From the NCBI GenBank assembly GCA_026005015.1, contig BPKG01000001.1, forward strand, positions 308,501-372,500: DNA of 64,000 bases, given 5' to 3'. Positions 7,683 to 18,062 of this stretch are shown one piece after another; within the stretch, counting starts at the first letter, position 1; each line of letters opens with the position of its first letter. Both the position numbers and the translations under genes were made by a program. The DNA comes from Burkholderiales bacterium. Its GTDB lineage: Bacteria; Pseudomonadota; Gammaproteobacteria; Burkholderiales; UBA6910. The notes beneath the pieces are model-generated. The model did not search any database, was not told where the DNA came from, and was given only the letters and a program-made list of their open reading frames with translations.

Positions 7683-8249
7683 TTGGAAGCCTTCCTCGTT
7701 TCCACCGTCGCCGTCGCCTTGGCGGAGATCGGCGACAAGACCCAGCTCCTCGCCTTGGTGCTCGCGGCCCGCTTCCGCAGGCCATGGCCCATCGTGGCGG
7801 GAATCCTGTTCGCCACCCTCGCCAACCATACCGCCGCCGCTTGGATCGGGGCCTGGCTCTCGGGCTGGCTCTCGCCCGAGATGCTGGGCTGGATCGTCGG
7901 CGGCTCCTTCCTGGCCATCGCCGCCTGGACCCTGGTGCCGGACCGTCTAGAGGAGGGCGCCGGGCCGAAGGGCCGGTACGGGGCGTTTCTGACCACCCTG
8001 GTCGCGTTCTTCCTGGTGGAGATCGGGGACAAAACCCAGGTGGCGACCGTGGCCCTGGCGCTCAAGTATCCGCAAACGGCGCTGGTGGTGGCGGGCACCA
8101 CCCTGGGCATGCTTCTCGCCAACGCGCCCGCTGTATGGCTGGGAAGCGCCGCCGCCCACCGCATCCCGCTCCAGGCGGTGCGCTACGTCGCGGGAGCGAT
8201 CTTCGCCGGCCTCGGGATTGCCACCCTGGCGCGGTTCGCCCTCGCCTGA
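7683..8249 (+). CDS. UPF0016/GDT1 family manganese exporter
   Basis: 188 aa, about six membrane segments, with the duplicated family signature: ALAEIGDKTQ (Glu15) and FLVEIGDKTQ (Glu113). GDT1/TMEM165-type proteins move Mn2+ or Ca2+; bacterial members such as MneA export Mn2+. The start chosen is TTG 7683, which gives the normal short N-terminus MEAFLVSTVAVALAEIGDKT. A longer reading would run through the riboswitch. Expression is probably induced by excess manganese through the upstream yybP-ykoY element. Confidence 0.9.
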   Translation: MEAFLVSTVAVALAEIGDKTQLLALVLAARFRRPWPIVAGILFATLANHTAAAWIGAWLSGWLSPEMLGWIVGGSFLAIAAWTLVPDRLEEGAGPKGRYGAFLTTLVAFFLVEIGDKTQVATVALALKYPQTALVVAGTTLGMLLANAPAVWLGSAAAHRIPLQAVRYVAGAIFAGLGIATLARFALA

Positions 8250-8259
8250 TCTTGGCGGC

Positions 8260-8667
8260 TCATCGCACGCCGCGGCCGCGCAGATGGGCGGCCAGGGCCC
8301 GGTCGGCGTGGAAGAGATGGTCCAAGAGCCAGCGCCGCAGTAGCTCCCGCGTCCCCGAGGCCGCGTAAGGCTTGGCGGCAGCGAAATCGTCCTTCAGCTT
8401 TTTCAACTGAAGGAGCAGGCTTAAGTGGGTCTCCTTGTGGGGAAGCCGGGAGACGTAGAAGTGCTGGTACATGAGCTGCTCCTCGAGCTGGAAATGCTGT
8501 TCCGTGTCGTCGAGCAGCTCCGCCAGCAAGGCGGCGATCTTCGCTGCGTTTTCTCCCCGCTCTATGGCGTCGGCCACGCCGTTCACCCGGTCCGCGAGCC
8601 GGGCGTGCTGCTCGTCGAGGAGGGCGACGCCGAGGGCGTACTCGGGCTTCCAGTCGATGAAGGCCAT
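8260..8667 (-). CDS. Bacteriohemerythrin
   Basis: 135 aa single-domain hemerythrin, binding O2 at a di-iron centre. All seven ligands are visible: His21 (DEQH), His58 and Glu62 (HFQLE), His77 and His81 (HKETH), His117 and Asp122 (HLFHAD). Such proteins store or deliver oxygen to membrane oxidases or buffer it. It stands alone, convergent with the Mn exporter gene. Confidence 0.94.
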   Translation of the reverse strand: MAFIDWKPEYALGVALLDEQHARLADRVNGVADAIERGENAAKIAALLAELLDDTEQHFQLEEQLMYQHFYVSRLPHKETHLSLLLQLKKLKDDFAAAKPYAASGTRELLRRWLLDHLFHADRALAAHLRGRGVR

Positions 8668-8929
8668 CGCCAGAGCTCTCGGGAGTGCAGGGCTGCGCCA
8701 GGAGGAGGGGCTTGAGCCCCCGCGCTACCGCGGGGAAAGCCGGCCGCCGTCGTGGCGGATTGGGCGGGATTTTGGCAGAAAAGGCTTGACCCGAGAACAC
8801 CTGGCGGCTTTCCTCTCGCTGCCTCTCACTGCCCGAAGGGGTGCCGCCCTTCGCCGGCAAAGGTCCTTTCGCTTCGGCCCCGAGGCGGCGTGCCTTACAA
8901 TCGGCGGGGTGATGGTACGCGCCTGACCC

Positions 8930-10288
8930 GTGCAAAGACTCGTCAACTCTGCCCTGCTGCGACGCTCCCGCCATGCCTGGCTGTCTCCCCGCCTGTGGAT
9001 GCGCCGGGTGCTGTTCTGGATGGGAGCCCTGGCGGTGGGCGCCGCCGCCATCCTCTTCGCCTTGGGGGCCAACCAGGCCAACGGCTTTTTTCACCGGCTG
9101 ATCCAGGTTTCGCCCTATCTGCCGTTCCTGGTGTGCCCGGCGGTGCTGGCCTTGTGCGCCTGGCTCACCCGGCGCTTTTTCGCCGGGTCCCAGGGCAGCG
9201 GCATTCCCCAGACCATCGCCGCGCTGCGCATGGAGGACGCGGCGGAGCGGGACCAGGTGCTCTCCTTGCGGATCGCCGCGGGCAAAATCTTGCTCACCAT
9301 CCTGGCCCTGTTCGGCGGCGCGTCGGTGGGACGCGAAGGGCCCACGGTGCAGATCGGCGCCTCCATCATGCACAGCCTGGGGCGCATGGTGCGCTTTCCC
9401 CGGCGCGAGCTGCAGCAGGGGCTGATCCTCGCGGGAGGCGCCGCCGGCGTGGCGGCGGCGTTCAACACGCCCCTGGCGGGGGTGGTGTTCGCCATCGAGG
9501 AGATGAGCCGTTCCTTCGAAAGCCGCACCAGCGGCACGGTGCTCACCGCAGTGATCGTCGCCGGCCTCCTGTCTCTGGCGGTGCTGGGGGATTACACCTA
9601 TTTTGGCCGCACCACCGCCTATCTGGATCTGGGCCAAGGATGGATCGCGGTGCTGGTGTGCGGGGCGGTCGGGGGAGTGCTCGGCGGCGCCTTCAGCCGG
9701 CTGCTCATCGCCGCGAGCCGCGGGCTGCCGGGACGCCTGGGGGTGTTGCGCAAGGCGAGGCCTGTGCTCTTCGCCGCGGGCTGCGGACTGGCGCTGGCGG
9801 TGATCGGCATCGTGTCGGGGGCGACCACCTACGGCACGGGGTACGAGGAGGCGAAGCGCATCCTGGAGGGCACGGAGAACCTGCCCGCCGTCTACGGCGT
9901 GCTGAAGATCCTTGCCACCCTGGTGTCGTACGTGAGCGGCATTCCGGGGGGCATCTTCGCCCCGTCCCTGGCAGTGGGGGCGGGGATCGGGCTCAATCTC
10001 TCGGAACTGATGCCCTACGCGCCGCCGGGCGCGGTGGTGCTCCTGGGCATGGTGGCTTATTTCGCCGGCGTGGTACAGGCGCCCATCACCGCGTTCGTAA
10101 TCGTCCTGGAAATGACTGGCAACAGCGCCATGGTTCTGCCCCTGATGGCCGCCTCCCTGATCGGGACCGGCGCCTCCCGGGTGGTCTGCCCCAAGCCCCT
10201 GTACAAGGCGCTGGCGGAGGAGTTCCTGCAACGGACGGAGCGTTCACCTCGACTGCGCTCGGAAGGGCAGCAGCGGGAGCTGTTCTGA
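8930..10288 (+). CDS. ClC family chloride channel/antiporter
   Basis: 452 aa, about 10-12 membrane helices. The three selectivity signatures are present: GSGIPQ (first third), GREGPTVQIG (with the gating glutamate of GREGP) and PGGIFAPSLAVGAGIG. The glutamate in GREGP is compatible with either a channel or a Cl-/H+ antiporter. There is no CBS domain. GTG 8930 is the start used; a weaker alternative is ATG 8999. The 260-bp gap upstream, shared with the hemerythrin gene, holds both promoters, none of them clear. Confidence 0.93.
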   Translation: MQRLVNSALLRRSRHAWLSPRLWMRRVLFWMGALAVGAAAILFALGANQANGFFHRLIQVSPYLPFLVCPAVLALCAWLTRRFFAGSQGSGIPQTIAALRMEDAAERDQVLSLRIAAGKILLTILALFGGASVGREGPTVQIGASIMHSLGRMVRFPRRELQQGLILAGGAAGVAAAFNTPLAGVVFAIEEMSRSFESRTSGTVLTAVIVAGLLSLAVLGDYTYFGRTTAYLDLGQGWIAVLVCGAVGGVLGGAFSRLLIAASRGLPGRLGVLRKARPVLFAAGCGLALAVIGIVSGATTYGTGYEEAKRILEGTENLPAVYGVLKILATLVSYVSGIPGGIFAPSLAVGAGIGLNLSELMPYAPPGAVVLLGMVAYFAGVVQAPITAFVIVLEMTGNSAMVLPLMAASLIGTGASRVVCPKPLYKALAEEFLQRTERSPRLRSEGQQRELF

Positions 10289-10295
10289 CTCCCCT

Positions 10296-11435
10296 CTACA
10301 GGAACAGGGTGAGGACGCCGGTATAGCCGTAGAGCCGGTTATGGCAGATCTCGCCGTTGCAGAAAAAGCCGGTGAGCGGTACGTCGCCGAACTCCCGCTG
10401 GATCGCCTTGAGCTCCTCCGAGTCTTCTCCAAACATGTAGCGCCCGCGACCCAGGCAGGAGTAGTAGATGGCGCCCCGGGGCGCATTGGGAATGCGCTCC
10501 TTGAGCTCCCGCAGCATGCGCTGCATGTCCTTCATCGCGTTGGCCGGGTCGCGGCGGCAAAACTGCAGCACCTGGCCTGGCTGCACCATCTCGCCGATGG
10601 CCAGCAGCCTGGCCCGGGGATCGACCCCCACCAGATTGCGCACCAGGTAGTCCCGGGTGTCGGAACCCGGCACCAGCAGCGCGGCGGCGATGTAGCGGGC
10701 CGCCTTGTTCAGGTCCCGGGACAGGATGTCGCCGATCTCGTCGTAGAAGACGTCCAGGGCGGGGCGGCCGTCCAGGGTCATGATGATGTTGTCCTGGCAC
10801 TGGGTGATCTCGTGGGGGGCACCGAACGGGGCACAGCTCTGGGTGAGGGTGGTGGCCACGGGCACCTCCGGGGCGAACAGCACCCCCGACAGCCCCCCCT
10901 CCGTCACGTCTCCGGAGACCTGGGTGTAGATGGAGCGGGTGGAGGTGAGCCCTCCCACCAGGAAACCGTCGTTCACAGCGGCGGCGAGCCGCGTGATGAG
11001 CTGAGGCAGCCGGCGGTTGCGGGGGTCGCCGTGCACCACGCCGAAGCGGGTCTGCTTGGCCATGAACCACTCCCCGTTCTCGGCGATGAACCGGTCCAGG
11101 CCTTCGCTCACCGTGTTGAACACCCGAAACGAGTCGGGGGGAAAGGCGCCTACCATGACGGAGAGGGCGGGGGTCTCGTAATATTCCCGGCCCACCGCGC
11201 AGATGCCCACCCCGACGGAGCCCACCCACTGGCCAACCCCCAGGGCGTCCCTGAGATAGCGGACGATGCTGCGCAGTTCCGGGGAAAACGCATCGGTGGC
11301 GTAGACGAAGCCCAGGTTCGCGCCCCGCGGGAGCGGGGAGAGCTGGGCGACGCACTCGGCCACGGCCTGCAACCAGTTGTCCGCCGCCGTCTGGGCGGAG
11401 GCGAAAGCGTCCAACGAGGAGGTTTCGGAGAGCAA
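10296..11435 (-). CDS. FIST domain sensory protein
   Basis: 379 aa with FIST-N (about 30-220) followed by FIST-C (about 225-360), a module proposed to bind small ligands in signal transduction. Recognisable pieces are GSVGVGICAVG, SGVLFAPEVPVATTLTQSC and the C-terminal GFFCNGEICHNRLYGYTGVLTLF. It stands alone, without an attached kinase, cyclase or receptor domain. TTG 11435 is the best start I see; it shares one base with the ATG of the divergent ggt gene. Confidence 0.85.
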   Translation of the reverse strand: MLSETSSLDAFASAQTAADNWLQAVAECVAQLSPLPRGANLGFVYATDAFSPELRSIVRYLRDALGVGQWVGSVGVGICAVGREYYETPALSVMVGAFPPDSFRVFNTVSEGLDRFIAENGEWFMAKQTRFGVVHGDPRNRRLPQLITRLAAAVNDGFLVGGLTSTRSIYTQVSGDVTEGGLSGVLFAPEVPVATTLTQSCAPFGAPHEITQCQDNIIMTLDGRPALDVFYDEIGDILSRDLNKAARYIAAALLVPGSDTRDYLVRNLVGVDPRARLLAIGEMVQPGQVLQFCRRDPANAMKDMQRMLRELKERIPNAPRGAIYYSCLGRGRYMFGEDSEELKAIQREFGDVPLTGFFCNGEICHNRLYGYTGVLTLFL

Positions 11436-13216
11436 TGGAGAAACAGATCGGGTTCAAATCGAATATAGCCTACTTTGGCCGGCAACAGAATCGAGCCAGG
11501 GAGGCCGGCGGCCCGCGGCCGCAAGGAGACGGGCGGGGCGGGTGGGTAAGAAGCGCCGTGCTGCGCCTCCTTGTCCTGTGGGCGGTCGCGTTTCTGTTCC
11601 TGCCCGCCGCCATCGCGGGAAAGGAGGCGGTGGCGAGCGCCCATCCGCTGGCGACGGAGGCCGGGCGGGCGGTGCTCGCCCAAGGAGGAAACGCCTTCGA
11701 CGCGGCGGTGGCCGTCGCCGCCGCCCTGGCGGTGGTGGAACCCTATTCCTCGGGCCTCGGGGGCGGCGGGTTCTGGCTGCTCCATCGCGCCCGGGACGGG
11801 CACACGGTGATGGTGGACGCCCGGGAGACCGCGCCTCTGGCCGCCCGGGAGGACATGTACCTGGATGCGGGCGGGAAGCCCGTTCCCGGCGCCTCCCTGA
11901 AGGGGCCCCGGGCCGCGGCCATTCCCGGCACGCCGGCCGCCCTCGTCTGGGTGGCGGAGCGTTACGGCCGGCTGCCTCTGTCCCGCGCCCTGGAAGCGGC
12001 CATCCGCTACGCCGAAGAGGGCTTTCCCGTGGACGAGCGCTTCGCCCGCATCGCTGCCGAGAAAGCCGAGTGGCTGCGGGCAGACCCGACTGCCGCCAGC
12101 ATCTTTCTCCGGGATGGGACCGCCCCGCGCTCGGGGGAGCGCCTCGCACAGCCGGCGCTCGCCGCCACGCTCGAGCGCATCGCCCGCGACGGTCACGACG
12201 GCTTCTACGCCGGTCCGGTGGCGGAAGCCTTAGTGAAAGCGGTGCGCGCGGGCGGCGGCCTGTGGACCCTGGAAGACCTGCGCCGCTACCGGGTGGTGGA
12301 ACGGGAACCGGTGCGCATCCGCTACCGGGGGGCGACCGTCACCACCGCGGCGCTGCCTTCCGCCGGCGGGCTCACCCTGGCCCAGGCGCTCCAGATCCTG
12401 GAGCGCTTTCCCTTGGAGCGCCTAGCCGAACCGGACCGGGCCCATGTGGTGGTGGAGGCGCTGCGCCGCGCCTACCAGGACCGGGCCCGCTTCATGGGCG
12501 ATCCCGACTTCGTTGCCGGACCCTGGGAGCGGCTGAAGAGCCGCGATTACGCCCTGGAGCGCGCCCGCTCCATCCGTCTCCATCGGGCGACCCCGAGCGC
12601 CGCGCTTCCGGGTCTGGAAGTGGGCGAGGGAGTCCATACGACCCACTTCTCCATCGTGGACCGGGAGGGGAACCGGGTCGCCGCCACCCTCACCATCAAC
12701 ACGCTGTTCGGCTCCGGATTCGTCGCGGGTCCGACCGGCGTGCTCCTCAACAACGAGATGGACGATTTCGCCGTGGCGCCCGGTGTGCCCAACGTGTACG
12801 GGCTGGCGGCGAGCCGCGCCAACGCCATCGCCCCGGGCAAGCGATCGCTTTCCAGCATGTCGCCCACCTTCGTGGAGGACGGGAAGGGCGTCCTGGTCGT
12901 GGGCACGCCGGGCGGCTCGCGCATCATCAGTATGGTGCTGCTCGCCCTCCTCCACTATCTGGGCGAGGAAGAAGGGGATCCCGCGCGCATCGTGGCGGCG
13001 CCGCGCTACCACCACCAGTACCTGCCGGACCGGATCGAGATCGAGCCCGGCGCTTTTTCCGCCGCCTGGCGCGCGGCGCTGGAGGCGAAGGGGCACACGC
13101 TGCACGAGGCGTCCCGTCCTTGGGGGAACATGCAGGCGGTCTTCGTGAACCGCGCCACCGGGGAAGCGGTGGCGGCGAGCGACCCGCGGGGGGTGGGGGG
13201 AAGGGCCTGGTACTGA
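11435..13216 (+). CDS. ggt: Gamma-glutamyltransferase
   Basis: 593 aa. Hydrolyses or transfers the gamma-glutamyl group of glutathione in the periplasm. It is made as a precursor that self-cleaves before the Thr nucleophile in GVHTTHFSIVDREGN. The large subunit holds VEPYSSGLGGGGFW; the small subunit has SMSPTFVEDG and GTPGGSRI. The ATG at 11435 has a GGAG site, but the hydrophobic signal segment LRLLVLWAVAFLFLPAAIA begins only at about residue 42. A GTG at 11558 would give a conventional signal peptide and may be the true start. Confidence 0.92.
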   Translation: MEKQIGFKSNIAYFGRQQNRAREAGGPRPQGDGRGGWVRSAVLRLLVLWAVAFLFLPAAIAGKEAVASAHPLATEAGRAVLAQGGNAFDAAVAVAAALAVVEPYSSGLGGGGFWLLHRARDGHTVMVDARETAPLAAREDMYLDAGGKPVPGASLKGPRAAAIPGTPAALVWVAERYGRLPLSRALEAAIRYAEEGFPVDERFARIAAEKAEWLRADPTAASIFLRDGTAPRSGERLAQPALAATLERIARDGHDGFYAGPVAEALVKAVRAGGGLWTLEDLRRYRVVEREPVRIRYRGATVTTAALPSAGGLTLAQALQILERFPLERLAEPDRAHVVVEALRRAYQDRARFMGDPDFVAGPWERLKSRDYALERARSIRLHRATPSAALPGLEVGEGVHTTHFSIVDREGNRVAATLTINTLFGSGFVAGPTGVLLNNEMDDFAVAPGVPNVYGLAASRANAIAPGKRSLSSMSPTFVEDGKGVLVVGTPGGSRIISMVLLALLHYLGEEEGDPARIVAAPRYHHQYLPDRIEIEPGAFSAAWRAALEAKGHTLHEASRPWGNMQAVFVNRATGEAVAASDPRGVGGRAWY

Positions 13217-13256
13217 GGGAGGATGCAGTATCATACGCGGCTACCGCAATCGGCGG

Positions 13257-13280
13257 CCCCTGGGCGCCCGCGCCCGGGGG
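13257..13280 (+). other. G/C-rich hairpin between ggt and accA
   Basis: CCCCTGGGCG and CGCCCGGGGG flank a CCCG loop, giving a 10-bp stem with one G-T pair. It ends 17 bp before the accA start codon. No T-run follows, so it is not a typical terminator. It may affect mRNA stability or readthrough from ggt. Confidence 0.4.
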
Positions 13281-13297
13281 GGCGCAGAGGGAGGAGA

Positions 13298-14263
13298 ATG
13301 AAACAGACGTTTCTCGATTTCGAGCAGCCCATCGCCGAGCTGGAGGCCCGCATCGAGGAGCTGCGTTTCGTGCAGGACGATTCGGCTCTCGACATCTCGG
13401 AAGAAATCCGCCGGCTGCAGGAGAAGAGCCAGCGGCTCACCAAGGAGATCTATTCCAAGCTCACGGCCTGGCAGATCGCCCAGGTGGCGCGTCACCCTCA
13501 GCGCCCTTACACGCTCGACTACATCCAGGGACTGTTCACCGACTTCGTGGAGCTGCACGGCGACCGGGCGTTCGCCGACGATCCGGCCATCGTGGGTGGG
13601 CTCGCCCGCTTCGGCGGCCAGTCGGTGGTGGTGATCGGGCACCAGAAGGGGCGCGACACCAAGGAGAAGATCCATCGCAACTTCGGCATGCCGCGGCCGG
13701 AAGGCTACCGTAAAGCGCTGCGGCTCATGCTTCTCGCCGAGAAATTCGGCCTGCCGGTGTTTACTTTCGTCGACACGCCGGGGGCATATCCGGGCGTCGG
13801 CGCCGAGGAGCGGGGGCAGTCGGAGGCCATCGGCCGCAATATCTACGTCATGGCCCGGTTGAAAACCCCCATCATCTGCACCATTATCGGGGAAGGCGGC
13901 TCGGGCGGGGCGTTGGGCATCGCGGTGGGCGACGCGGTGCTGATGCTGCAGTATGCAATCTACTCGGTGATCTCCCCTGAGGGTTGCGCTTCGATCCTGT
14001 GGAAAAGCGCCGAGAAGGCGCCGGAGGCGGCCGAAACCCTGGGCATCACCGCCGCCCGGCTGAAGACCCTGGGGCTCATCGATCGAGTCGTGACCGAGCC
14101 CTTGGGCGGCGCCCACCGGGATCCTCAGGCGGCGATCCAGGCGTTGAAGCGGGCGCTGCAGGACACCCTGCGCCAACTGCAGAATCGAGCCCTAGACGAC
14201 CTCCTCCAGGCCCGCTACGAGCGCCTCATGGGCTATGGCAAGTTCAAGGAAGCGCAGCCCTGA
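13298..14263 (+). CDS. accA: Acetyl-CoA carboxylase carboxyltransferase subunit alpha
   Basis: 321 aa. With AccD it transfers the carboxyl group from biotin on AccB to acetyl-CoA, making malonyl-CoA for fatty acid synthesis. [20 protein letters not shown] is the standard N-terminus; the ATG at 13298 has GGGAGGAG upstream, so longer readings are rejected. Core motifs include [21 protein letters not shown] and [11 protein letters not shown]. tilS starts inside its last 29 bases, a gene order typical of betaproteobacteria. Confidence 0.98.
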   Translation: MKQTFLDFEQPIAELEARIEELRFVQDDSALDISEEIRRLQEKSQRLTKEIYSKLTAWQIAQVARHPQRPYTLDYIQGLFTDFVELHGDRAFADDPAIVGGLARFGGQSVVVIGHQKGRDTKEKIHRNFGMPRPEGYRKALRLMLLAEKFGLPVFTFVDTPGAYPGVGAEERGQSEAIGRNIYVMARLKTPIICTIIGEGGSGGALGIAVGDAVLMLQYAIYSVISPEGCASILWKSAEKAPEAAETLGITAARLKTLGLIDRVVTEPLGGAHRDPQAAIQALKRALQDTLRQLQNRALDDLLQARYERLMGYGKFKEAQP

Positions 14264-15635
14264 TCCCGTCGAGGCGGTGCGGGCTGCCCTCGTCCGCCAC
14301 ACGGCACCGGCTGTGCGCCTTACACTGGGCTTGAGCGGCGGCCTGGATTCTGTGGTTCTGCTGGACATTCTCTGGGGGCTCTCCACCTCCCTCGGCTTTC
14401 GCCTTTCGGCGCTCCATGTCCATCACGGCTTGAGCCCCCGGGCGGATGCTTGGGCCCGGTTTTGCGCCGAGCTTTGCCGGGTTCGGGGGATCAAGCTGAC
14501 CGTCGCCCCCGTGACCGTGGACCGGGCCTCGGGGCAGGGCCTGGAGGCGGCAGCGCGGGCAGCGAGGTACCGGGTGTTCGCCCAGGCCGATGCGGACTGG
14601 GTGGTGTTGGCCCACCATCGGGACGATCAGGCCGAGACGCTCCTCTTGCAGCTCCTAAGGGGGGCGGGTCCCGCGGGGCTCGCCGCCATGCCCGTGGCGA
14701 GCGCCCCGAAGCCGGGCAGTGAAACGAGGCTGTTGCGACCGCTTCTCGCCGTGCCGAGACGCGTGCTGGAGGACTACGCCCGGGCCCGCGGCTTGGCGTG
14801 GGTCGAGGACGAGAGCAACGCGGACCTGAAGCGGGATCGCAACTTCCTCCGCCATCGGGTGCTGCCCCTGCTCCGGGAGCGCTTTCCGGCCGCAGGAGAG
14901 ACCCTGGCCCGGGCCGCCGGGCTCCAGGGAGAAGCGGCGGCGCTGCTCGAAACCCTCGCCCGCATGGACGGGGAGGGCGCCGTGGAAGGCGTCCGGCTGC
15001 GCCTAGAGCGCCTGAGGGCGCTGCCACCGGAGCGGGTCCGCAACCTCCTGCGCTGGTTTCTGATCGAGGGGGGAGTGCAGCCGCCGCCCGGGACTCGGCG
15101 CCTGGAAGAAGCGCTGCGGCAACTGCTACAGGCCCGCCGGGACGCGGAGGTGGCGATCCCCCTGGGAGGGCGGGTGCTCCGCCGCTACCTGGACTCGGCC
15201 TGGCTCGTGGCTCCCGCCGAGCTCCCCGAGAATGCCCGGATCGGGATCGAATGGCGCGGAGAGGCGAAGCTTGCCCTCCCCTGGGGCGGGACGATCGAGT
15301 TCGAGCCCACCACCGGGGCGGGGATCGACGCGGCCCGGCTCAAGCAAGGGCCGGTGGCGGTGCGACTCAGGCGAGGGGGCGAGCGCTTCCAGCCGGACGG
15401 GGGGCGCCCCCGGCGCACCCTCAAGAACCTGCTCCAGGAAGCGCGGGTGCCCCCGTGGGAGCGGGAGGCGCTGCCCCTGCTCACCTGCGGCGGCGAGGTG
15501 GTGTGGGTTCCTGGCCTGGGCGTGGACTGGGGTTACCGCTGCCCACCCGGCCAACCAGGCCTCATCCCCCACTGGGTCGGAGCTGAGCGCCCGCACGCCC
15601 TCCAAGCCCGGGACACGGGGAAGAAACCCTGTTAG
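14235..15635 (+). CDS. tilS: tRNA(Ile)-lysidine synthase
   Basis: 466 aa. Converts C34 of the CAU-anticodon tRNA-Ile to lysidine, switching it from Met to Ile identity. The PP-loop ATP-binding motif SGGLDS is at residues 34-39; [17 protein letters not shown] and [19 protein letters not shown] are typical. TilS substrate-binding and C-terminal domains follow, ending near DWGYRCPP. The start overlaps accA by 29 bp, so translation is probably coupled. Confidence 0.97.
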   Translation: MASSRKRSPDPVEAVRAALVRHTAPAVRLTLGLSGGLDSVVLLDILWGLSTSLGFRLSALHVHHGLSPRADAWARFCAELCRVRGIKLTVAPVTVDRASGQGLEAAARAARYRVFAQADADWVVLAHHRDDQAETLLLQLLRGAGPAGLAAMPVASAPKPGSETRLLRPLLAVPRRVLEDYARARGLAWVEDESNADLKRDRNFLRHRVLPLLRERFPAAGETLARAAGLQGEAAALLETLARMDGEGAVEGVRLRLERLRALPPERVRNLLRWFLIEGGVQPPPGTRRLEEALRQLLQARRDAEVAIPLGGRVLRRYLDSAWLVAPAELPENARIGIEWRGEAKLALPWGGTIEFEPTTGAGIDAARLKQGPVAVRLRRGGERFQPDGGRPRRTLKNLLQEARVPPWEREALPLLTCGGEVVWVPGLGVDWGYRCPPGQPGLIPHWVGAERPHALQARDTGKKPC

Positions 15636-15709
15636 AATCAATCATTAAACTTATACCTTCCGCAACCTTTTCCGCACCTTGTTAACTCCTTTATTTTTTG
15701 GGGTTTTGG

Positions 15710-16135
15710 ATGGCTATTGAACGCACGTTGTCGATCATCAAACCCGACGCAGTCGAGAAGAACATCATCGGCAAGATCTATTCCCGCTTCGAAGCCGCGG
15801 GACTCAAGATCGTGGCGGCCAAGATGGCCTATTTATCGGAGCGGGAAGCGGAAGGCTTTTACGCCGTGCACCGGGAGCGGCCTTTTTTTCGGGATCTGGT
15901 GAAATTCATGACTTCCGGACCGGTCATGATCCAGGTGCTGGAGGGGGAGGACGCCATCGCGAAAAACCGGGAGCTGATGGGGGCGACCGACCCGAAAAAA
16001 GCGGCTCCCGGCACCATCCGGGCCGATTTCGCCTCCACCATCGACGCCAACGCGGTTCACGGCTCCGACGGCCCGGAGACCGCGGCGATGGAAATCGCGT
16101 ACTTTTTCCCCAGCTCGGAAATCTATTCCCGATAG
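15710..16135 (+). CDS. ndk: Nucleoside diphosphate kinase
   Basis: 141 aa. Transfers the gamma-phosphate between nucleoside tri- and diphosphates through a phosphohistidine. The active-site His lies in the NAVHGSDG segment; the start [15 protein letters not shown] is standard. The ATG at 15710 is used instead of an upstream in-frame codon for that reason. The 74-bp AT-rich gap before it (15636-15709) probably carries the promoter of the long ndk-to-der run. Confidence 0.98.
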   Translation: MAIERTLSIIKPDAVEKNIIGKIYSRFEAAGLKIVAAKMAYLSEREAEGFYAVHRERPFFRDLVKFMTSGPVMIQVLEGEDAIAKNRELMGATDPKKAAPGTIRADFASTIDANAVHGSDGPETAAMEIAYFFPSSEIYSR

Positions 16136-16152
16136 GGGTGGTTTGCTCGTCC

Positions 16153-17298
16153 ATGGCGGTCAACCTGCTGGGTCTCAATCCCGAGGAACTTGGGGCCTTC
16201 CTCGCCAGTCTGGAAGAAAAACCTTTCCGCGCCCGGCAGCTTCTGCGCTGGATGCACCAGCGGGGGGAAGAGCGCTTCGACGCCATGACCGATCTGGCCA
16301 AGGGACTGCGGGAGCGCCTGGCCCAGGTGGCGGAGATCCGGGCACCGGAAGCGGTGAGCGAGCAGCGTTCGCCGGACGGCACCATCAAGTGGCTGCTCCG
16401 GGTGGGGAGCGACAACGCCATCGAGACGGTGTTCATCCCCGATGCCCATCGGGGCACCCTGTGCGTTTCTAGCCAGGTGGGTTGCGCCCTGGAGTGCCGC
16501 TTCTGCGCCACAGGGCGCCAAGGCTTCAACCGCAACCTCACCACCGCCGAGATCATCGCCCAGTTGTGGTGGGCCCGCAAGGTGCTGGCACGGCAAGGGC
16601 TGGCCGAGCGGCCGGTGACCAACGTGGTGCTGATGGGAATGGGAGAGCCGCTGCTCAACTTCGACCACGTGGTGCGGGCGCTGGACCTCATGCTGGACGA
16701 CGACGCCTACGGCCTATCCCGGCGCCGGGTGACCCTGTCCACCTCGGGCATCGTGCCCGCCATCGACCGGTTGCGGGAGCGCTGTCCGGTGGCGCTGGCC
16801 GTGTCCCTTCACGCGCCCGACGACGATCTGCGCAGCTACCTGGTGCCGATCAACCGCAAGTACCCCCTGAAGGAGCTGATGGCGGCGTGCCGCCGCTATG
16901 TGGAAGCGGGGGAGAGGGCGAGCCGGGGCGAGCCGGTCCTCGCCGGCCGCAAGTGGCGGCGGCTCGGCTCGCCCCGGGATTTCGTCACCTTCGAGTACGT
17001 GATGCTGGCGGGGGTCAACGATCGCCTCGCCCACGCCGAAGCCCTGATCGAGCTCACCCGGGACGTGCCGTGCAAGTTCAACCTGATCCCGTTCAATCCG
17101 TTCCCGAACGCCGGGTTCGAGACTTCCCCCGCCTCGGTGATCGCCACCTTCCGCGACCGGCTGCTCGCCGCCGGCCGGGTGGCTACCATTCGCAAAACCC
17201 GGGGCGAGAGGATCGACGCGGCCTGCGGTCAATTGGCGGGACGGGTGCAGGACCGCACCCGCCGCCGGCTGCGGCGTGCCCTGGAGGCGACCCCGTGA
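16153..17298 (+). CDS. rlmN: 23S rRNA / tRNA adenine-C2 methyltransferase RlmN
   Basis: 381 aa radical-SAM enzyme methylating C2 of A2503 in 23S rRNA and A37 in some tRNAs. The cluster-binding cysteines Cys111, Cys115 and Cys118 form CALECRFC; Cys358 in the C-terminal AACGQ segment is the transient methyl carrier. ATG 16153 gives the normal N-terminus [16 protein letters not shown] 16138 is possible. The stop codon overlaps the GTG of the next gene. Confidence 0.97.
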   Translation: MAVNLLGLNPEELGAFLASLEEKPFRARQLLRWMHQRGEERFDAMTDLAKGLRERLAQVAEIRAPEAVSEQRSPDGTIKWLLRVGSDNAIETVFIPDAHRGTLCVSSQVGCALECRFCATGRQGFNRNLTTAEIIAQLWWARKVLARQGLAERPVTNVVLMGMGEPLLNFDHVVRALDLMLDDDAYGLSRRRVTLSTSGIVPAIDRLRERCPVALAVSLHAPDDDLRSYLVPINRKYPLKELMAACRRYVEAGERASRGEPVLAGRKWRRLGSPRDFVTFEYVMLAGVNDRLAHAEALIELTRDVPCKFNLIPFNPFPNAGFETSPASVIATFRDRLLAAGRVATIRKTRGERIDAACGQLAGRVQDRTRRRLRRALEATP

Positions 17299-18059
17299 AG
17301 CCCGGAATCCCGGTGGCCCTCGCCGCCTTTATCCTCGCCGCCTGCGCTTCGCCGCCCCCAGTGCAGCACGCCCCCGAGCAGGCTCAGACCCAGTCCCGCT
17401 ACCGGGCGGAAATCCACACTCAACTGGGCGCCGGCTATTACAGCCGCGGCCAGCTCGGCGTGGCGCTGGAGGAGCTGAACGCGGCCTTCGCGGCGGACCC
17501 CAACTACGGGCCGGCGTACAACGTCCTGGGACTGGTCTACGCGGCCCTGGGGGAGCCCAAGCTCGCCGAGCAGAACTTCCTCCGGGCCCTCGCCCTTAAT
17601 CCCAACGACTCCGAAGCGCGCAACAACTACGGCCTGTTCTTGTGCCAGCGCAACCGGGGGGAGGAGGGCATCGGCCACCTTCTGCAGGCCCTGCGCAATC
17701 CCCTGTACCGCACGCCGGAGCTGGCCTATGTGAACGCGGGGGATTGCGCCCAGCGGATGGGGGACCGCAAGCGCGCCCAGGAATTTTTCGAGAAAGCCTT
17801 GCAGGTCCAGCCGTCCCAGCCCCAGGCCCTGCGGGCGATGGCGGAGATCGCCTACGGAAACGGCCGTTTCGACGACGCCCACGCCTATCTCACCCGCTAC
17901 CTGCAGATCGCCCAGCCGGATGCGGAAAGCCTGGCCTTGGGCGTGCGGATCGAGCGCCGGCGGGGAGATCGCCAGGCGGAGGCGAGCTACGCGGCCCAGT
18001 TGCGCAACCGCTTCCCCCAGTCGAAGGAAGCCCGGGCGTTGGAGTCGGGCGATTTGTAA
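17295..18059 (+). CDS. pilF: Type IV pilus assembly lipoprotein PilF/PilW
   Basis: 254 aa. The signal peptide ends in the lipobox LAAC (Cys16-17 region), so it is an outer-membrane lipoprotein. About six TPR repeats follow, such as [25 protein letters not shown] read in two parts near residues 75-100. PilF-type pilotins promote assembly of the PilQ secretin. GTG start overlaps the rlmN stop by 4 bp. Its place between rlmN and rodZ is the conserved position for this gene. Confidence 0.92.
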   Translation: MKPGIPVALAAFILAACASPPPVQHAPEQAQTQSRYRAEIHTQLGAGYYSRGQLGVALEELNAAFAADPNYGPAYNVLGLVYAALGEPKLAEQNFLRALALNPNDSEARNNYGLFLCQRNRGEEGIGHLLQALRNPLYRTPELAYVNAGDCAQRMGDRKRAQEFFEKALQVQPSQPQALRAMAEIAYGNGRFDDAHAYLTRYLQIAQPDAESLALGVRIERRRGDRQAEASYAAQLRNRFPQSKEARALESGDL

Positions 18060-18062
18060 GCC

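Noticed and set aside
8183..10231. 682-codon minus-strand open frame opposite the ClC gene
   Set aside because: Antisense to a well-supported membrane protein; His/Gly/Arg-rich translation with no domain.
11377..13713. 778-codon plus-strand frame across ggt and accA
   Set aside because: Out of frame with both conserved genes; low-complexity translation.
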